Source: Planctomycetaceae bacterium (GTDB taxonomy: Bacteria; Planctomycetota; Planctomycetia; Pirellulales; Pirellulaceae). Taken from it: 8,966 nt of DNA. Location of the stretch: the NCBI GenBank assembly GCA_002702965.1, contig PADE01000178.1, positions 12,531 through 21,496 of the forward strand, read 5' to 3'. Position numbers and translations under genes: made by a program. The notes beneath the pieces were generated by a model. The model did not search any database and was not told the origin of the DNA. It saw only the letters and a list, made by a program, of their open reading frames with translations. Below are positions 7,246-8,966 of this stretch, piece after piece; position 1 is the stretch's first letter; every line of letters begins with the position of its first letter.

Positions 7246-7686
7246 TTAGTCCAGCAGGTCCTGAAGCTTCTGCAACCATCCCTCGGGGGGGAGGTCTTCG
7301 CTCTGCGTCGACGCTCGGTTCATGGCGTTCTTGATTTCTTCAAACGAGAACAGGAACGTGTTGTCCGCTCCGTCTTCGTCCTTCAGTCGGATCCGCGCCC
7401 AGGTAGCCGGTTCGCCGTCTTTCCGATCCAGGTTTTCAATGGTACCGATGTGACCCGTGCGCAACCGACCGTCGTCGGGGAGGTCTTCCCGTTGCGCGTA
7501 CGTGCGGACCATGGCATTCTTGATGTCTTCAAATGTGAACAGGAATGTGCCTTCCGCGCCATCTTCATCCTGTAGACGAATCCGCGCCCAGCGGGCTGGT
7601 TCCTCCTCCCTTTTGTGCTTGTTTTCAATCGCATCGATATGGCCCATTGGTAATACCGCACGCGGTTTGTCGCTGCCGAGGGACAT
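7246..7686 (-). CDS. Unrecognised acidic protein with two tandem copies of a 61-residue module
   Basis: This 146-residue protein has no signal peptide or membrane segment, so it is probably cytoplasmic. I do not recognise its family. Residues 15-75 and 78-138 are two copies of one module with 39 of 61 positions identical and no gaps. The shared pattern is GHIxxIEN, EPAxWARIRLxDEDGA, TFLFxFE(D/E)IKNAM, then QxEDLPxxG. Strands around WARIRL and TFLF followed by the FEEIKNAM helix suggest a small alpha/beta or beta-rich fold. A short leader (1-14) and the helical tail LQKLQDLLD flank the pair. The protein is rich in Asp/Glu. A strong ribosome binding site (AGGAAGGA, six bases before the ATG) supports the start, and the in-frame duplication supports real coding. 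The long region upstream holds a TATAAT, tandem repeats and a large hairpin. It is transcribed toward the LRR gene. No function is assigned. Confidence 0.82.
   Translation of the reverse strand: MSLGSDKPRAVLPMGHIDAIENKHKREEEPARWARIRLQDEDGAEGTFLFTFEDIKNAMVRTYAQREDLPDDGRLRTGHIGTIENLDRKDGEPATWARIRLKDEDGADNTFLFSFEEIKNAMNRASTQSEDLPPEGWLQKLQDLLD
7273..7455 (-). repeat. Second 61-residue module (residues 78-138)
   Basis: This stretch encodes the C-terminal copy of the tandem module, beginning GHIGTIEN and ending PPEGWL. It matches the copy at 7462-7644 at a constant offset of 63 residues. The conserved tryptophan is W96 here and W33 in the first copy. Confidence 0.85.
7462..7644 (-). repeat. First 61-residue module (residues 15-75)
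   Basis: This stretch encodes the N-terminal copy of the tandem module, beginning GHIDAIEN and ending PDDGRL. Most differences from the second copy cluster in the KHKREEE turn and the VRTYAQR segment after the helix. Confidence 0.85.
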
Positions 7687-7692
7687 GATTTA

Positions 7693-7700
7693 TCCTTCCT
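7693..7700 (-). promoter_or_regulatory. Strong ribosome binding site of the two-module gene
   Basis: On the minus strand AGGAAGGA ends six bases before the ATG at 7686. It is the best Shine-Dalgarno match in the window. It lies 10 bases from the base of the large hairpin, so the hairpin itself does not sequester it. Confidence 0.6.
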
Positions 7701-7710
7701 GGATCGAGTG

Positions 7711-7771
7711 TTGCCTGTCGCGGCGGTTGGCGTTACGACGACGTAGCGCCAATCGTGTTCGCGGCAGACAA
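7711..7771. other. 61-base imperfect inverted repeat (long stem-loop) in the leader of the two-module gene
   Basis: The outer arms 7711-7722 and 7760-7771 pair at 10 of 12 positions. The inner arms 7727-7737 and 7742-7752 pair at 10 of 11 around a four-base loop (7738-7741). An asymmetric internal loop of 4 and 7 bases separates the stems. The three non-Watson-Crick positions are 7714/7768, 7718/7764 and 7733/7746. As plus-strand RNA they give two G-U wobbles and one mismatch; as minus-strand RNA, one wobble and two mismatches. The element lies 10 bases upstream of the ribosome binding site of the two-module gene. A cis-regulatory leader, an RNA-stability hairpin or a small RNA are all possible. 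No T-tract follows on either strand. Confidence 0.6.
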
Positions 7772-7780
7772 GCGTACGAT

Positions 7781-7834
7781 TGCTTGAGGTTGAACGACTA
7801 ATTGAGGTTGAATGACTGCTTGAGGTTGAACGAC
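7781..7834. repeat. Three tandem 18-bp repeats
   Basis: Three head-to-tail copies begin at 7781, 7799 and 7817. Copies 1 and 3 are identical (TGCTTGAGGTTGAACGAC). Copy 2 differs at three positions and reads TAATTGAGGTTGAATGAC. All share TTGAGGTTGAA. An 18-base period is close to two helical turns, so the array could be an operator with binding sites on one DNA face. Alternatively, as minus-strand RNA, it could be a repeated TTCAACCTCAA site in the leader. A further GAGGTTGAA occurs at 8075-8083. Confidence 0.8.
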
Positions 7835-7849
7835 GACAAGAGCCGATTG

Positions 7850-7855
7850 ATTATA
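7850..7855 (-). promoter_or_regulatory. Candidate -10 box for the two-module gene
   Basis: A perfect TATAAT reads on the minus strand. Transcription would start near 7843, giving a leader of roughly 157 bases that contains the tandem repeats and the long hairpin. No convincing -35 hexamer is visible at 16-18 bases spacing, so the call rests on the -10 alone. Confidence 0.35.
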
Positions 7856-7861
7856 GCGGAT

Positions 7862-8215
7862 CGAATGCGGGGAATGGCTGCACCGCATGCGTGGCGGAGC
7901 ATTTTCTGATGGTGCGTCGGATTCCCACGGCCCCGTGTTGGGTCTGATCCCACGCGGTGCGAATCCCCTCGGTGTTTACTCGGACGGGCCAAGCCCTACC
8001 CGCTTCGCGGTTTGGGGAGGTGTCGACGAGCAGGTCCACCGTTACCATAGCGGACGTTGTTTTCACCCGCTCGCGAGGTTGAAGGAGCGGCTCGTCAATC
8101 CTCGGCGGGTTGTAACTGCCCGGTGTGATCGGTGGCTACAACCGTGTTTCCCACTGCACCCCGTTTTCGCCTCAGCGATGACCTGTCCGACCCCTTAACG
8201 ACTAGCAGAGTGGCC
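7862..8215. other. Non-coding stretch with inverted repeats, no convincing gene
   Basis: About 350 bases lie between the candidate promoter at 7850 and the serine hydrolase start. Short frames are open on both strands (for example 7887-8198 plus and 7851-8066 minus). None has a good ribosome binding site or a recognisable domain. Inverted repeats are frequent: GGGGA (7869-7873) with TCCCC (7964-7968), enclosing GCACCGC (7880-7886) with GCGGTGC (7954-7960), and separately GGATTC (7919-7924) with GAATCC (7961-7966). The stretch could be a structured or dispersed intergenic element or a decayed gene. Sequence alone does not decide. Confidence 0.4.
8108..8143. other. Hairpin upstream of the serine hydrolase gene
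   Basis: GGTTGTA (8108-8114) pairs perfectly with TACAACC (8137-8143). Inside, after a three-base bulge, GCC (8118-8120) can pair with GGC (8134-8136). It ends 72 bases before the ATG at 8216. It has no T-tract, so if functional it is more likely a leader structure or operator than a terminator. Confidence 0.3.
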
Positions 8216-8966
8216 ATGAGCGATCAGCTGGAGGACCGTCGGCTTTCGGAAATGACCGATCGGATAGCCCAATACTGCACGCGGCGCCAGGTACCCGCGC
8301 TAGTTGCCGGAGTGGTCGACGCGCAGCAACTCATCTGGTCTCAAGGTTTCACCGGGGCTCAGTCCGAGGAATCGACTCTACCCGACGCGGATACCTTGTT
8401 TCGCGTGGCTTCGATTACCAAGACGTTCACCGCGACCGCCATTCTGCAATTGCGAGATGCAGGAAAGTTGTCGCTCGATGACCGCTTGTCACAGCACCTT
8501 CCCGAATTTGGTTCTGCGCTGGCGCGAGGTGGTTCGGTCGAGGGCGTCACACTGCGGCGGATGTTGTGCCATCACGCCGGACTGACAACCGAAGCGCCGT
8601 TACCTTGTTGGGATGCGCTCGAGTTTCCGTCGCGCGCGTCCCTGCTGCAGGCCATTCCTCGTATCGAGGTGGTGATCCCACAGGAATCGGCATTCAAGTA
8701 CTCGAACTTGGCCTTTGCGTTGTTGGGCGAAGTGGTCTCACGCATCGCTCGCAGACCCTACGGTGAGTACCTTGACGAAGAGATCTTGGAGCCACTTGAT
8801 TTGCGCTCGACCGCTCTGGAGCTAGACGATGCACTGCGCAGCCGGTTGCGCACCGGTTACTCACCAGGCCGTTACGAAGATCAGTTGCAGCGGGCGCCCT
8901 ACGTGCCTCTGAACGGACTCTCCGCTTGTGGCGGGTTGCATTCGTCGCTGCGCGACCTGGCCCGCT
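8216..8966 (+). CDS. Serine beta-lactamase-fold hydrolase (class C/esterase type), truncated by the window end
   Basis: This frame is open from ATG 8216 to the last base, with 250 complete codons and no stop, so the C-terminus is missing. It belongs to the beta-lactamase (PF00144-type) family, which includes class C beta-lactamases, esterases and DD-peptidase-like hydrolases. LFRVASITKTFTA contains the nucleophile motif S66-x-x-K69. CHHAGL (118-123) replaces the common SHTSGL. FKYSN supplies the Y162-x-N164 motif. GLSACGGLHSSLRDLAR (234-250) is the conserved glycine-rich segment that normally precedes the third motif (HxG/KTG), which would lie outside the window. No signal peptide is present, so the protein looks cytosolic, unlike true AmpC enzymes. 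An esterase or peptidase role is therefore more likely than antibiotic resistance. The ribosome binding site is weak, and a GTG at 8210 is an alternative start. It is divergent from the two-module gene. Confidence 0.88.
   Translation, partial: MSDQLEDRRLSEMTDRIAQYCTRRQVPALVAGVVDAQQLIWSQGFTGAQSEESTLPDADTLFRVASITKTFTATAILQLRDAGKLSLDDRLSQHLPEFGSALARGGSVEGVTLRRMLCHHAGLTTEAPLPCWDALEFPSRASLLQAIPRIEVVIPQESAFKYSNLAFALLGEVVSRIARRPYGEYLDEEILEPLDLRSTALELDDALRSRLRTGYSPGRYEDQLQRAPYVPLNGLSACGGLHSSLRDLAR

Noticed and set aside
6961..7575. 204-codon plus-strand frame spanning the end of the LRR gene and the two-module gene
   Set aside because: It overlaps two well-supported genes, one in another frame and one antisense, so it is a shadow. 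The apparent repetition in its product comes from the real module duplication on the other strand.
7781..7834. CRISPR array
   Set aside because: Three contiguous 18-bp units without unique spacers do not form a CRISPR array, and no cas gene is in the window.
7851..8066. 71-codon minus-strand frame (GTG start) with fairly GC-rich third positions
   Set aside because: It lacks a good ribosome binding site, has no recognisable domain and runs into the candidate TATAAT at 7850. It remains a weak possibility but is not supportable as a gene.
7887..8198. 103-codon plus-strand frame upstream of the serine hydrolase
   Set aside because: There is no ribosome binding site and no domain, the composition is rich in Pro/Arg/Cys, and it overlaps an open minus-strand frame of similar quality.

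Overview
The window looks like chromosomal DNA from a planctomycete, most likely a Pirellulaceae/Rhodopirellula-type bacterium. This is inferred from the gene families and protein style, not from a database search. The clues are an exported CxxC redoxin with a strongly basic tail, a Tat-exported amidohydrolase, a large secreted BNR/Vps10-like repeat protein, and a small lipoprotein made of 24-residue 'DTGL' leucine-rich repeats. Base composition is moderately GC-rich. No tRNA, rRNA, insertion sequence, integrase or CRISPR array was seen.

Layout on the + strand: (1) 4-654, thioredoxin-fold redoxin, possibly starting upstream of the window. (2) 723-1706, Tat-signal amidohydrolase. (3) 1706-2866, membrane-anchored family 2 glycosyltransferase whose ATG overlaps the amidohydrolase stop by one base. 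(4) 3070-6321, 1083-residue secreted protein with ten Asp-box/BNR repeats, a FlgD-like Ig domain and a helical tail. (5) 6540-7139, LRR lipoprotein behind its own TATAAT box. Genes 1-3 may form one operon. Genes 4 and 5 each follow a gap of about 200 bases.

On the - strand, 7686-7246 encodes a 146-residue acidic protein made almost entirely of two tandem copies (39 of 61 positions identical) of a module I do not recognise. It converges on the LRR gene. Divergently, a cytosolic-looking serine beta-lactamase/esterase gene (8216 to the window end, truncated) runs rightward. It has SxxK and YxN motifs.

The 529 bases between these divergent genes are the most unusual part of the window. Reading toward the two-module gene, they hold a TATAAT hexamer, three 18-bp tandem repeats, a 61-base imperfect inverted repeat (20 Watson-Crick pairs of 23 stem positions), a strong Shine-Dalgarno sequence and the ATG. 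That order suggests a long structured 5' leader. The rest of the gap (about 7862-8215) carries further inverted repeats but no convincing gene. The best candidate for something undescribed here is this two-module protein together with its leader.
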